12,816 nucleotides of DNA from Vairimorpha apis BRL 01 (Eukaryota > Microsporidia > Nosematidae): contig KE647271.1 in NCBI GenBank assembly GCA_000447185.1, positions 1-12,816 on the forward strand. Direction: 5' to 3'. Shown here in pieces: positions 1 to 7,607 of this stretch. The translations under genes and the position numbers were made by a program. The notes under the pieces were generated by a model. It worked only from the letters and a program-made list of their open reading frames with translations. It did not search any database and had not been told where the DNA came from. Each line of letters opens with the position of its first letter. Within the stretch, counting starts at the first letter, position 1.

Positions 1-1
1 G

Positions 2-157
2 GAAAGTTTTGAATATAAGAAAATTAATGAAATATTTAAACAATTGGATAACAAATTAGAATTAAAAGTAAAAAATGAAATAATGGTAGAGTGTAGATTA
101 AAAAGAAGAAGATTGAAAAGATCCAAGAGTATTATTGAAGCATATAATGTTTCATAA
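2..157 (+). CDS. C-terminal fragment of an unidentified basic protein
   Basis: An open frame runs in from the left edge of the window and stops at TAA 155-157, giving 51 residues with no start inside the window. The visible end is strongly charged. A helical-looking stretch rich in Lys, Glu and Leu is followed by a basic cluster (RLKRRRLKRSKS) a dozen residues from the C-terminus, which could serve as a nuclear localisation or nucleic-acid-binding tail. Two other frames are interrupted by stops early on, and base composition falls to nearly pure A/T right after the stop, which supports real coding. I do not recognise the family, and the rest of the gene is needed to name it. Confidence 0.6.
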   Translation, partial: ESFEYKKINEIFKQLDNKLELKVKNEIMVECRLKRRRLKRSKSIIEAYNVS

Positions 158-892
158 ATAGTGTTTTGTAAATTAACAAATAAAAAAAATTATTTACTAT
201 TAATGTTTAATGAATCTTTTTTTTCAAAAATTAATTTTTAAAAAATCAAAAAAGTATAAATTAAATAAACATTAAGTTTTATTAAATTTTTAGGAATTTT
301 TTGAAATTTTAAATATAAAATTTTAAACTGGTTATGCATTAAACAAATAAATTATTATTAAAAATGATACATGTTATTTTAATTATTTTATTTTAAATTA
401 AATAATCTTTAAAAATTAAAAAAATTTATATCATGTTTTTCTTAAAATACAAACTGTATATAAAATTGATAGTTTTTTTTTAAATTGTAAATATTTTAGA
501 AACTCTTTTTATACACCGAATATTATTTAAAATTTAAGCAATTATTTATAAGTAATAAACATAAATATTTATTTTTTTTGTTAAAATTTTTGCAAATGAA
601 TATCAAAATTACTTGAATATTATACTATTATAATTTAATTACAAAATTTTACTAAAAAAAATCAAATCTTTATTATATATTTAACTTTTCATTTTAATAT
701 ATATATTTTTTTATAAATTATGGTATATAATTAAGAATAAAAATTATTTTATTGAAATTGAGTTAATTTACAAAATAGTTTTCCAATTATATAAAAATAA
801 ATCAAATTAAATAATTAAAATCAAAATAGAAATTTAAAATAAATAAAACATATAAAAATAAACTTTTTTAAATAAATGAAATTATAAGTTTA
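158..892. other. Gene-free A/T spacer between convergent genes
   Basis: This stretch separates the stop of the left-edge gene from the stop of the NAC beta gene, so it holds two 3' ends. It is extremely A/T rich with many A and T homopolymers and frequent stops in all frames. I see no tRNA-like box, no tandem array and no CCC-ATG start signal. Confidence 0.6.
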
Positions 893-1261
893 TTAATCAA
901 TTGTAAGAAGTTTTTCTAGTTCGCTTTCTTCTTTAAAAAACTCTTTATTAAGTTCAATTACTGCATTCTCAAAATTTTCTGGTATATTTGTTATAATCTT
1001 AGTTTTAATTTCAGGTAAACCAGTTAAAAATATACCAATTGGTTTCTTATTTTCATCATAAATAATTTTAATATTATTTTTAAATTTTAAGATTTTGCTA
1101 TTTTTTTCTAAAATAATTTCATCAATGGTAGTTTTGCATAGTATTTCTTTGTTTAAATCTATAAAAGATCTTAAATTGTTGTTAGATCCAATATTTGACT
1201 TTTTTATGACTTTTCTTCCTCCAACTTTTATAATTGGAAGAAATTTTTTGTTGTGATCCAT
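893..1261 (-). CDS. EGD1: Nascent polypeptide-associated complex beta subunit (BTF3/EGD1-like)
   Basis: This encodes a 122-residue protein that looks like a shortened NAC beta subunit. NAC alpha/beta dimers sit at the ribosome exit tunnel and shield nascent chains from mistargeting. The N-terminus has I-K-V-G-G-R-K-V-I-K-K (residues 11-21), which fits the family's I-G-G-x-G-x-x-R-R-K-K-K ribosome-binding segment, although the basic block is split. Residues 45-95 (TIDEIILEKNSKILKF, then NNIKIIYDENKKPIGIFLTG) follow the order of the NAC domain: IEEVNM, then a D-G-x-V-I-H-F strand, then NNPKVQ, then TFAITG. The 122 residues compare with about 155 in yeast Egd1, and the C-terminal extension is missing. 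The start is supported by CCC five bases upstream (1267-1269). It lies 59 bases downstream of the Ran gene on the same strand. The assignment comes from remembered family patterns and is probable rather than certain. Confidence 0.68.
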   Translation of the reverse strand: MDHNKKFLPIIKVGGRKVIKKSNIGSNNNLRSFIDLNKEILCKTTIDEIILEKNSKILKFKNNIKIIYDENKKPIGIFLTGLPEIKTKIITNIPENFENAVIELNKEFFKEESELEKLLTID

Positions 1262-1266
1262 AAAAA

Positions 1267-1269
1267 GGG
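1267..1269 (-). promoter_or_regulatory. CCC start-site motif of the NAC beta gene
   Basis: On the minus strand CCC is followed by five T and then ATG. Microsporidian genes typically carry such a motif just upstream of the start codon, where transcription begins so that leaders are very short. Confidence 0.65.
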
Positions 1270-1320
1270 TTTAGTAAAAATAATAAGAAAATAATTAAAA
1301 AGTTATATTAAATAAACCAT

Positions 1321-1959
1321 TTATTCTTCTATATCAGCTTGTCTTGCAAAATCATATTCTTCATTCACTACCTCATCCTTTAAATCATAGTTAACACAAG
1401 TTGGCTCAAGATTAATGTTAGAAACGAATACAAGCTGTGAGTTGTTTACTAATTTTCTAGATAATTTTAAAAACGGTTGATCAAAATTGTGAGCAGTTCT
1501 GGCACTAATTTCACAATATTCATATTCAAATCTTTTTATAGATGTTAAAATATTTTTCTTGTTAACTTTTCTATCTACACAATCAATTTTATTAGCCACA
1601 ATAACGATTGGTTTATCATCTCCAGCCGCTCTTTTAAAATGATCAATCCAATTTGGTAGATTTTTAGCAGATACTCTTGAAGTAACATCATAAAAAACAA
1701 TTGCACCATCGGCTTCTAAATAATAAAGATCTTTTAAACCAGCCTTTTTTTCTTGTCCAGCTGTATCCCATACTTCAAATTGAATAGAGTGATCTTTACT
1801 TACCCAAAATGTAGCTTTATGAACTACTACACCTACTGTTGCAACGTATTCTTTAGTAAAAGGACCATCTAAAACTCTGTTTATAAATGTAGTTTTACCT
1901 ACACCACCGTCTCCAATTAGACAAATTTTAAATTTTAAATGATTAGCATTGCTGTTCAT
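1321..1959 (-). CDS. GSP1: Ran GTPase (GSP1), nuclear transport
   Basis: This is Ran, the small GTPase whose GTP/GDP gradient drives nuclear import and export and helps organise the spindle. All G motifs are visible: P-loop GDGGVGKTT (16-24), switch I YVATVG with Thr41, DTAGQE (65-70), the NKID variant of NKVD (123-126), and SAR in place of SAK (152-154). Ran hallmarks include YVATVGV, DVTSRV and the NWIDHF segment. At 212 residues it matches the usual 216 or so. The C-terminus ends in a short acidic QADIEE instead of the usual DEDDDL, and there is no prenylation cysteine, as expected for Ran. Switch II is unusual. It reads QEKKAGLKD where Ran normally has QEKFGGLRD, so the NTF2-contact Phe72 is Lys and Arg76 is Lys. 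The start is fixed by CCCC immediately before the ATG. Confidence 0.96.
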   Translation of the reverse strand: MNSNANHLKFKICLIGDGGVGKTTFINRVLDGPFTKEYVATVGVVVHKATFWVSKDHSIQFEVWDTAGQEKKAGLKDLYYLEADGAIVFYDVTSRVSAKNLPNWIDHFKRAAGDDKPIVIVANKIDCVDRKVNKKNILTSIKRFEYEYCEISARTAHNFDQPFLKLSRKLVNNSQLVFVSNINLEPTCVNYDLKDEVVNEEYDFARQADIEE

Positions 1960-1963
1960 GGGG
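1960..1963 (-). promoter_or_regulatory. CCCC start-site motif of Ran
   Basis: Four C residues on the minus strand abut the Ran ATG directly, with no spacer. This is the tightest example of the motif in the window. Confidence 0.65.
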
Positions 1964-2383
1964 TTAAAAAAATATACATTCTATACAAAAAATTGGTGAA
2001 TTTAAAAATATAACTTATGTCACACTCAAACTTTTTAATGCTAATAAAAAAATATAACATTAAAAAAATAAGTTTTAATTATAGAATTAATTTTATAATT
2101 AATACAAATTAAATTTAAGTATTTTTATTTAATTTATTTTTAATATAATTATATATTTACAGAAACAACGTGAAAAATAAAAAATATTTTTTCAAAAATC
2201 ATTAGATATGCTTTAATTTAAACTAATTAACAAAAATTTTATGAAATATATATAATATTCAAATTTTAAATTAATTTTTGTACACTGAAGTAAAAATAAA
2301 TTAATAAAAAAATTCAATTAATATACAATTGTTTTATCCATTACACAAAAAATTTCCATTTTTTTAATACAAATATTTAAATT
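1964..2383. other. A/T spacer between Ran and the RNA triphosphatase gene
   Basis: This holds the upstream region of Ran and the 3' end of the triphosphatase gene, both on the minus strand. Apart from the Ran CCCC motif I see only A/T-rich sequence with stops in every frame. Confidence 0.55.
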
Positions 2384-3019
2384 TTATTTACAAATATTCA
2401 TTTTATAAAAACATTCTATAAAATCCTCCACACTGTAATTAAAATCATCTACTTCAATTTCTACCTCAAAACTTATTTCATTATTTTTTCTAACTGTTGT
2501 AAAATCACAATTAAACTGTTTAAAACTATATGTGTACCTATCTCTATATCTTATAAAATCTAAGGAACTTTGTGTAATCCTTTGCATTTGTTTTTCTTCT
2601 GTCATAACACTTATTCTAATGTCATACTTATATGCCGGCATATAAACATCTAATACCAAAATCTTACTTTTCTTTTCACAAAATCTATATTCACCGTTGA
2701 CATATCTAACACGATTCCCATTTTTATAATATTTAAAAGAATCTTCCAAATGATCTTTAAGTGTTAAATTTTTTTGTAAATTTTTAAAGTCCCATTGATC
2801 TACTCCTGGTACAAAAACATTCATTTTAGGCAATTTTTTAAAAATAATTGGTACTAAAGAATTAATTTTAATTCTAGAATCTGTTTCTTTATTATAAATT
2901 TTACCAATTCTTGCTTCAATTTCATATTTAATATTTGAATGTAATAATAATATTTGTTTTAATATACTTTCATAATCAGTATCATATGAATTAAGTAAAA
3001 ATTGAGGAGTGTTTAACAT
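2384..3019 (-). CDS. CET1: mRNA-capping enzyme RNA 5'-triphosphatase (Cet1-type)
   Basis: This removes the gamma phosphate from pre-mRNA 5' ends, the first step of cap formation, in the nucleus. It belongs to the metal-dependent triphosphate tunnel family of fungi and microsporidia. The first tunnel motif is intact: Y-E-I-E-A-R-I-G (32-39) with the two metal-binding glutamates E33 and E35. The last one is E-V-E-I-E (185-189). Between them lie DIRISVMTEE (133-142) and RYRDRYTYSF (157-166), which supply the basic residues expected for substrate contacts. At 211 residues it is a bare catalytic core like other microsporidian versions, lacking the long N-terminal part of yeast Cet1. The ATG follows CCC with a five-base gap (3025-3027). 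A degenerate tandem copy lies upstream at 4100-3592. Confidence 0.9.
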   Translation of the reverse strand: MLNTPQFLLNSYDTDYESILKQILLLHSNIKYEIEARIGKIYNKETDSRIKINSLVPIIFKKLPKMNVFVPGVDQWDFKNLQKNLTLKDHLEDSFKYYKNGNRVRYVNGEYRFCEKKSKILVLDVYMPAYKYDIRISVMTEEKQMQRITQSSLDFIRYRDRYTYSFKQFNCDFTTVRKNNEISFEVEIEVDDFNYSVEDFIECFYKMNICK

Positions 3020-3024
3020 ATAAA

Positions 3025-3027
3025 GGG
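3025..3027 (-). promoter_or_regulatory. CCC start-site motif of the triphosphatase gene
   Basis: The minus strand reads CCC, five A/T bases, then ATG, the same arrangement as at the NAC beta gene. Confidence 0.6.
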
Positions 3028-3591
3028 TATTAGAAATATTAAAGAATATTTTTTTGTTACTTGCTTTTACAAAATATTAATAAAACTATGTTTTCTTTAA
3101 GTTGAATTTTATAAATAATTTGAAAATTATGCGTATTTACTAATTTTAAATTATTGTTTTATATATAAAAAAATTGTTTTGATATTCATTAAATAAATAT
3201 AAGTAATATTTTAATGGATTTATTAAAAAAGCTAAAAAAATAACTTTACAACTAAAATATGCGATTTATAAGTTTATTTGTAATTATTTAAATTAATTTA
3301 ATACAAAAATATAATAAAATTCTTTTAAATACTTAAATTTTATACTGTAGATAAACCAGTTTTTTAACATTTAAAATAAAAAATTTAATCATTAATGCTA
3401 AAGTTGAGATTTCTTTTTTTTAAAAAAAATTTTATCAATACAATTTAAAAAAAAATGAAATTATCTTATCTTTTAATGATATAATTTTTTAAAATCTATT
3501 AAAGACAAATTAAAAGTATTAATAACTCTATAAAACTAAAAAAAATTTGTAAATTTAATATGTAATAAAAATATTTATTACGTATAAAATT
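3028..3591. other. A/T spacer between the two triphosphatase copies
   Basis: This lies between the intact gene and its degenerate tandem copy. It is A/T rich with no convincing reading frame. I could not recognise repeat remnants of the duplication here by eye. Confidence 0.5.
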
Positions 3592-4100
3592 TTATTTATT
3601 ATTTATTTTATGCTGTACATCTTTAGATAAATTAAAAATAACAGGTAAGACTTTATTAATGTCTTCAACTTCTACATAAACCTCATATAAAATAGGTGTT
3701 TTAAATTTTATACAATTTATTGAAAAACCAGAATATACAAATTCACAAATTTCTCTTTTATTTTTTTTTCTAATGTGTTATTATACTGATAAATCATTAA
3801 ATCGTAACATTTGTTAGGAAGATATAAAAAATGAATAGAAAAAACATCTATATCAAAACAATTTTTAATGTAAACATTCCCATTATCTAAAGATTTTACT
3901 AAATGATTATACATAAAATCACTTTCATGTATTTTAAATTTATATAGAAAAGGGAGTCTGCTAAGCAGTAATGGATTTAAAGCATTTATTATGTATCTAT
4001 TTTCTGTTACTTTATGTACAATACGACCTATATAAATTCTCATTTTATATTGCTTATTTTGTATGCTATTTAATGCATCTTTTAAAGAAGTGTATTTCAT
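3592..4100 (-). pseudogene. Degenerate tandem paralogue of the RNA triphosphatase, frameshifted
   Basis: The stretch IGRIVHKVTENRYIINALNP aligns without gaps to IGKIYNKETDSRIKINSLVP of the neighbouring triphosphatase, continuing into RLP versus KLP. NGN and the LYLPNKCYDL segment line up with NGN and VYMPAYKYDI. Frame is lost at a run of nine T (3761-3769; A9 in the sense strand). Past it another frame continues the homology with REICEFVYSGF and YEVYVEVED, matching FEVEIEVDD, and ends at TAA 3592-3594. The catalytic motif Y-E-I-E-A-R-I-G has become Y-K-M-R-I-Y-I-G, so both metal-binding glutamates are now Lys and Arg. The copy is shorter (about 169 codons against 211). I took ATG 4098-4100 as the old start because CC lies a few bases upstream (ACCATAAAATG) and homology begins there, although an open frame extends further upstream to 4136. 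It is either a pseudogene or a non-catalytic descendant. Confidence 0.82.
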
Positions 4101-4136
4101 TTTATGGTATAAAATTGTTATCAGTATAGGTTTCAA

Positions 4137-4772
4137 TTAAAAAAAAATTTTTTTGTAAAACCATATTTTTTAAAATTTTTTATTTGAATTTAAAGAGTTT
4201 GTATTTTTTACAAAAATATTATTTAGTAATTTCGAAATTTATTTTTTTTATAAAAATATCATATATAAAATGATTTTATTGGGTTATTGTGTTGTAACTA
4301 TTCATTTTTATTAGTTTTTTAATTTTTGACATTAAAGTGTAATTTTACCTTAATATTATTTCTTTTATTATCTCGGGACTTTTTTGTTTTGTTTATAGTA
4401 AATTGTAAGTTAAGATAATCATAAAAAAAGTTATAATATAATTTAAAATTTATTTTGTTAAAAGAACATTTTTTTTATCTAAATGAAAATTTTTTAAATA
4501 TAAAAATAATATAAAATCAATTAGTTGTATTTTGAAATTTTTTAAAAAAAAATATATTTTTAACTTACAGTTTAAATAATTTTTTAGTTGAATAAAGAGT
4601 GGACAAGGAAAAAAACTCAATAAATATTTTTAGATTGTTAAATAATTTTTTACATTTTAATAAAATTTTTATAAAATAAATGAGAACTAAAAAATAATTT
4701 ATAAATTTGAATATAAAGTCAATTAAAAAATATTAATACAACAAATTATTAATATACAAAAATTTAATACAA
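4137..4772. other. A/T spacer, no recognisable gene
   Basis: This lies upstream of the degenerate triphosphatase copy and downstream of the thioredoxin-like gene. One short patch (about 4320-4400) has slightly higher G/C and an isolated GGGAC (CCC on the minus strand), but no start codon follows at the usual distance and frames close quickly. Confidence 0.5.
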
Positions 4773-5339
4773 TTAATCATTTTTAATCTTTGTTGTATTG
4801 TTTTTAAAAATTTCTATAATTGAAAATATTAAATATCCTATAATTACACTTAAAATACCATTTACTACAAAAGAAGGAATATTTTCAATAAATGATGAAA
4901 AATTATCCACAATATAATAAAAAATATAAGATATTACACTAAACAACTTTGTTATTGGACTAAAAACATCAAAAATCCAATGTATTGGTTTGATTTCTAA
5001 CCATTTGTTATCATTGACAATGTTAAATAATTCGTCAACACGATTTGCATTAAGAACATAGCTTTTATTTTTATGTCTAATTACAAATGAAGGAAACGAA
5101 AGTTTATAAAAATGGCTTGCTAAATAAGGAGCTTCACAAAAATTGATTGTTTTTATTTCCATTGGAATTTCTGAAATTTTTTTGTTAAACGCTTTACATA
5201 ATGAACATTCAATTCCAGGTTTAGAATAATAAATATAAATAAAAAAAGTATTTTCTGATTTTAAATCTTCAAAATTTAGTTTAGGAATTGTTTCAAATGC
5301 ATTTACTATAAAAAAGATTTTAAATATTAAAAATATCAT
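4773..5339 (-). CDS. ER membrane thioredoxin-like protein (TMX/PDI type)
   Basis: This 188-residue protein has four visible parts. A hydrophobic N-terminal signal (1-14, ending near VNA) is followed by a thioredoxin-like domain. The redox pair is C-S-L-C at 45-48 at the end of a strand (FFIYIYYSKPGIEC), and the cis-proline loop is L-S-F-P-S-F (80-85). A C-terminal transmembrane helix covers about 156-177. The tail NNTTKIKND has Lys at -3 and -5, which fits the di-lysine ER retrieval signal. The layout (signal, thioredoxin fold, single membrane span, short cytosolic tail) is that of TMX-type disulfide oxidoreductases, placing the active site in the ER lumen. The CSLC dipeptide differs from CGHC of PDI. 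A role in oxidising or reducing secreted or polar-tube proteins is inference. The start is supported by CCC four bases upstream. Confidence 0.75.
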   Translation of the reverse strand: MIFLIFKIFFIVNAFETIPKLNFEDLKSENTFFIYIYYSKPGIECSLCKAFNKKISEIPMEIKTINFCEAPYLASHFYKLSFPSFVIRHKNKSYVLNANRVDELFNIVNDNKWLEIKPIHWIFDVFSPITKLFSVISYIFYYIVDNFSSFIENIPSFVVNGILSVIIGYLIFSIIEIFKNNTTKIKND

Positions 5340-5343
5340 TTAA

Positions 5344-5346
5344 GGG
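5344..5346 (-). promoter_or_regulatory. CCC start-site motif of the thioredoxin-like gene
   Basis: The minus strand reads CCCTTAAATG, with CCC four bases from the start codon. Confidence 0.6.
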
Positions 5347-5398
5347 TAATTAAATTAATGTAAAAATTAAACACGAAAATATTATAATTTGAGAATAA

Positions 5399-6383
5399 TT
5401 AAACAAAATGTGTTAAAATATAAAATAAAAATTGCAAAATTTTTGACACAGTATTATTTTTTTCATCAATAATATAAAATCCATCTGTTCTTCTGAATAA
5501 TTCGTCAAGATCAGATTCTCTCCATTTTCTTTTGTGCAATTCTTGTAACATAATTATGTTAGAATGTAAATCGTTTTGCATAATTTCATTTCTTAAAACA
5601 GTCAACAAACTTATACCAAAAAAATTAAAAACGATTTATATCATTATAAGATAACATAATTGTAAATATTCTGAGATACAAATCATATTCAAATTCTCTG
5701 AAAATAAGGCAACTAAACCATCTAAAACAAAAAATATTAAAATCTAACTCTTGATCGTATAAAAATGCATACAAAATAGGATCAATATTTTCCATTTCTT
5801 CTCTAAATCGTAAAATCAAATTTTGTTGTAAATTAATTATATTAAATTCTAATTTTTCTACAAGTGAAAGATAACAATAATATGAACAAGACTCAGCAAA
5901 ATAAAAATAATTAAATTTAACTTCTTCTTTAATAAACTCCATTACAAACGGAACTAAAAAATCTGCCATCCCTTGTACATATCCTATTTGTATTTTCCTA
6001 TGTGAAATTAGTAATAAAATATTAAAATATATATTTTTTAAATCTATATTATTATAGTTTTTGTATTCATTTTTCAAGCGCTTAATATCAATATTAATTT
6101 GATGAATAATTTTAAAGTCAATATCTAACGGATAATGATATCTCCCATGCAATTTAAATTCTGAATTGGGTAAATTTGCAAGACTATGACTTAATAATCC
6201 TACATATTCTTGAATACCATAAAAAACTTCGTCAACATGTCTTTGTTTAACACAAGATAATGTTTTAAGAAAAATTTTCCAAATTTTACAACCTTGATAT
6301 TTCTTTATTTGTCTAATATGGTGTCTTAAATGATTTACATCTATTAATCTTTGTTCTAAAATTTTCTGTGTTTTTGTATCCAT
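5399..6383 (-). CDS. GYP1: Gyp1-type TBC domain Rab GAP, broken by one frameshift
   Basis: TBC proteins speed GTP hydrolysis on Rab GTPases; Gyp1/TBC1D22 acts on Ypt1/Rab1 at the Golgi. The first frame (6383-5625, 252 residues) carries both catalytic fingers: I-N-I-D-I-K-R (IxxDxxR, 96-102, Arg102) and G-Y-V-Q-G-M (134-139, Gln137). The family segment FCFRWFSCLIFREFEYDLYLRIF follows at 218-240. It then stops at TAA 5627-5625, just after INRF, before the C-terminal half-domain. That missing part continues in another frame at about 5624-5399. It reads FFGISLL, then LRNEIMQNDLHSNIIMLQEL, then KWRESDLDELF, which fits the C-terminal Gyp1 helices (KDWTETDIEMLL in relatives). The break lies within T5-AA-T7 of the sense strand (5618-5631). 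It could be a sequencing error, a recent mutation, or slippage that is tolerated. The start has CCCTTA before the ATG. The TBC call is firm and Gyp1 is likely. Confidence 0.82.
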
Positions 6384-6386
6384 TAA

Positions 6387-6389
6387 GGG
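6387..6389 (-). promoter_or_regulatory. CCC start-site motif of the Rab GAP gene
   Basis: The minus strand reads CCCTTAATG, with three bases between CCC and the start codon. Confidence 0.6.
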
Positions 6390-6482
6390 AATAAAAAAAT
6401 ATTTATAAAGAAATTTAAATCATTGCATTTAAAAGTAATTTTTATTCTAACATTAATTTTATAAATAATAAAAAATTTAAAT

Positions 6483-7220
6483 TTAATTAAATAAAAATTC
6501 AACCATTTCTTTTTCAATTACATCCATTTCTCCAGGTATAACAATACTATGTAATGGATTTCCAAAATCCTTTTCTATTAGTGCTTTAATTGTATCATAT
6601 TTAATAACTTGATCGGGTGAACCGAATCTAGCTATTACAAATACCTTAAAATTTTCATGAATGTCATCAAACATAAGTATTTGTTTTAATGCCTCATTAG
6701 CTGTCATAAATCGATTTTCATCTACTTTAATATCTAAAAGACAAAGAGTGTGTAAATTTATTTTTCTATTTTGATTTATGTTATCAAGAAAGCTTCTAGG
6801 TTTCCAAGTATCAGTAAAATAAGGAATTGAAATCGTTTTACCAAAATTATATGAATATAAACCCAAACAACCTAATACATTTTGAATGGAAGCGTTATGA
6901 ATAACTTCTACTTTTATATTCAACTGTTTAGCTGTAATTAGTAAACCTGTGTGTGTAGTTGCAAACATTGGTGTCCCCACTACTAAAATACTAATATCGT
7001 CATATTTTGATTCTTCAAAAAACATCTCTTCTGTTTCAACAGAATTTCTATCTAAAATATAAATTTTTTTATTGAGAAAATTTGATAATTCACATATAGG
7101 TGCTTGTTGAATGCTAGTATAATTTTCAAAATATATTTTTTTACATTTTTTTAAAATTTCTATACTTCGAATTGAAATGTCTTTATATGAATGAAGACCT
7201 GTTCCAATAATATATAACAT
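6483..7220 (-). CDS. DPH5: Diphthine methyl ester synthase (DPH5)
   Basis: This is a SAM-dependent methyltransferase that methylates the modified histidine of elongation factor 2 during diphthamide synthesis, in the cytosol. Family signatures are plain: the N-terminal strand LYIIGTGLHSYKDISI (2-17), ATTHTGLL (87-94), VIHNASIQNVLGCLGLYSYNFG (107-127), FTDTWKPRSF (135-144), LHTLCLLDIKV (156-166) and a C-terminal G-N-P-L-H-S-I-V-I-P-G (220-230). At 245 residues it is slightly shorter than the 270-300 of other eukaryotes; the loss lies in the linker after LLDIKVDE. One oddity is that the usual G-D-P before the ATTH motif reads G-T-P (82-84). CCC abuts the start codon. It is divergently arranged with the tubulin cofactor A gene, 387 bases away. 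Confidence 0.95.
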   Translation of the reverse strand: MLYIIGTGLHSYKDISIRSIEILKKCKKIYFENYTSIQQAPICELSNFLNKKIYILDRNSVETEEMFFEESKYDDISILVVGTPMFATTHTGLLITAKQLNIKVEVIHNASIQNVLGCLGLYSYNFGKTISIPYFTDTWKPRSFLDNINQNRKINLHTLCLLDIKVDENRFMTANEALKQILMFDDIHENFKVFVIARFGSPDQVIKYDTIKALIEKDFGNPLHSIVIPGEMDVIEKEMVEFLFN

Positions 7221-7223
7221 GGG
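7221..7223 (-). promoter_or_regulatory. CCC start-site motif of DPH5
   Basis: CCC directly precedes the ATG on the minus strand, as at Ran. Confidence 0.6.
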
Positions 7224-7600
7224 ATAGTTTTTTTAAAAAAATAAAAGTACATGAAAATTAAAAAATATTTTATTATAAAAATGATATTCAGTAAAAATTT
7301 TTATTTTAAATTATAAAAACAAAAAAAATTATTTAATTAAAATTTTTATAAATTATATTAAGTTTTATTTTTTTCATTTTTTAAATATATAATATATTTA
7401 CCAACTACTATTAATTTTGTTAAATAATTATTAAAAGTTATTTATACTTTAAAATAAACAAGTATAAAATTAAATAAAACATTCAAAATTTTTTAAATTT
7501 AAAACTTTTTATATTTTTTAATTAAATGTGTTTTATAATTTAGTTTAAATTTATTTGTAAAAAAAATGGCTAAATATTTATACAAAATGATTAGAAAACA
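7224..7600. other. Divergent upstream region between DPH5 and TBCA
   Basis: This is the only divergent gene pair with intact genes in the window, so the stretch should contain both promoters. It is A/T rich with long A and T runs, and I see no individual element besides the CCC motifs at its two ends. The last 35 bases include an ATG (7566) in frame with the TBCA gene, which I judge not to be the start. Confidence 0.5.
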
Positions 7601-7604
7601 CCCC
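7601..7604 (+). promoter_or_regulatory. CCCC start-site motif that sets the TBCA start
   Basis: The plus strand reads CCCCTTAATG, nearly identical to the Rab GAP and thioredoxin-like starts. It favours ATG 7608 over the upstream in-frame ATG 7566, which has only a run of A before it. Confidence 0.65.
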
Positions 7605-7607
7605 TTA

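Noticed and set aside
158..892. tRNA, small RNA or tandem repeats in the spacers
   Set aside because: No B-box-like sequence, stable G/C stem or repeated unit was visible; the apparent repeats are low-complexity A/T runs.
4320..4400. Possible gene relic with GTCCCGAG on the minus strand
   Set aside because: Only about 20 open codons follow, with no ATG at the usual distance and no recognisable similarity.
5399..5608. Separate 69-residue minus-strand gene
   Set aside because: It begins with TTG rather than ATG and matches the C-terminal helices of the Gyp1-type TBC domain that is cut off just upstream.
7566..7607. Upstream in-frame ATG as the start of the TBCA gene
   Set aside because: No CCC motif precedes it, the 14 extra residues have no counterpart in the family, and a strong CCCCTTAATG lies just inside.
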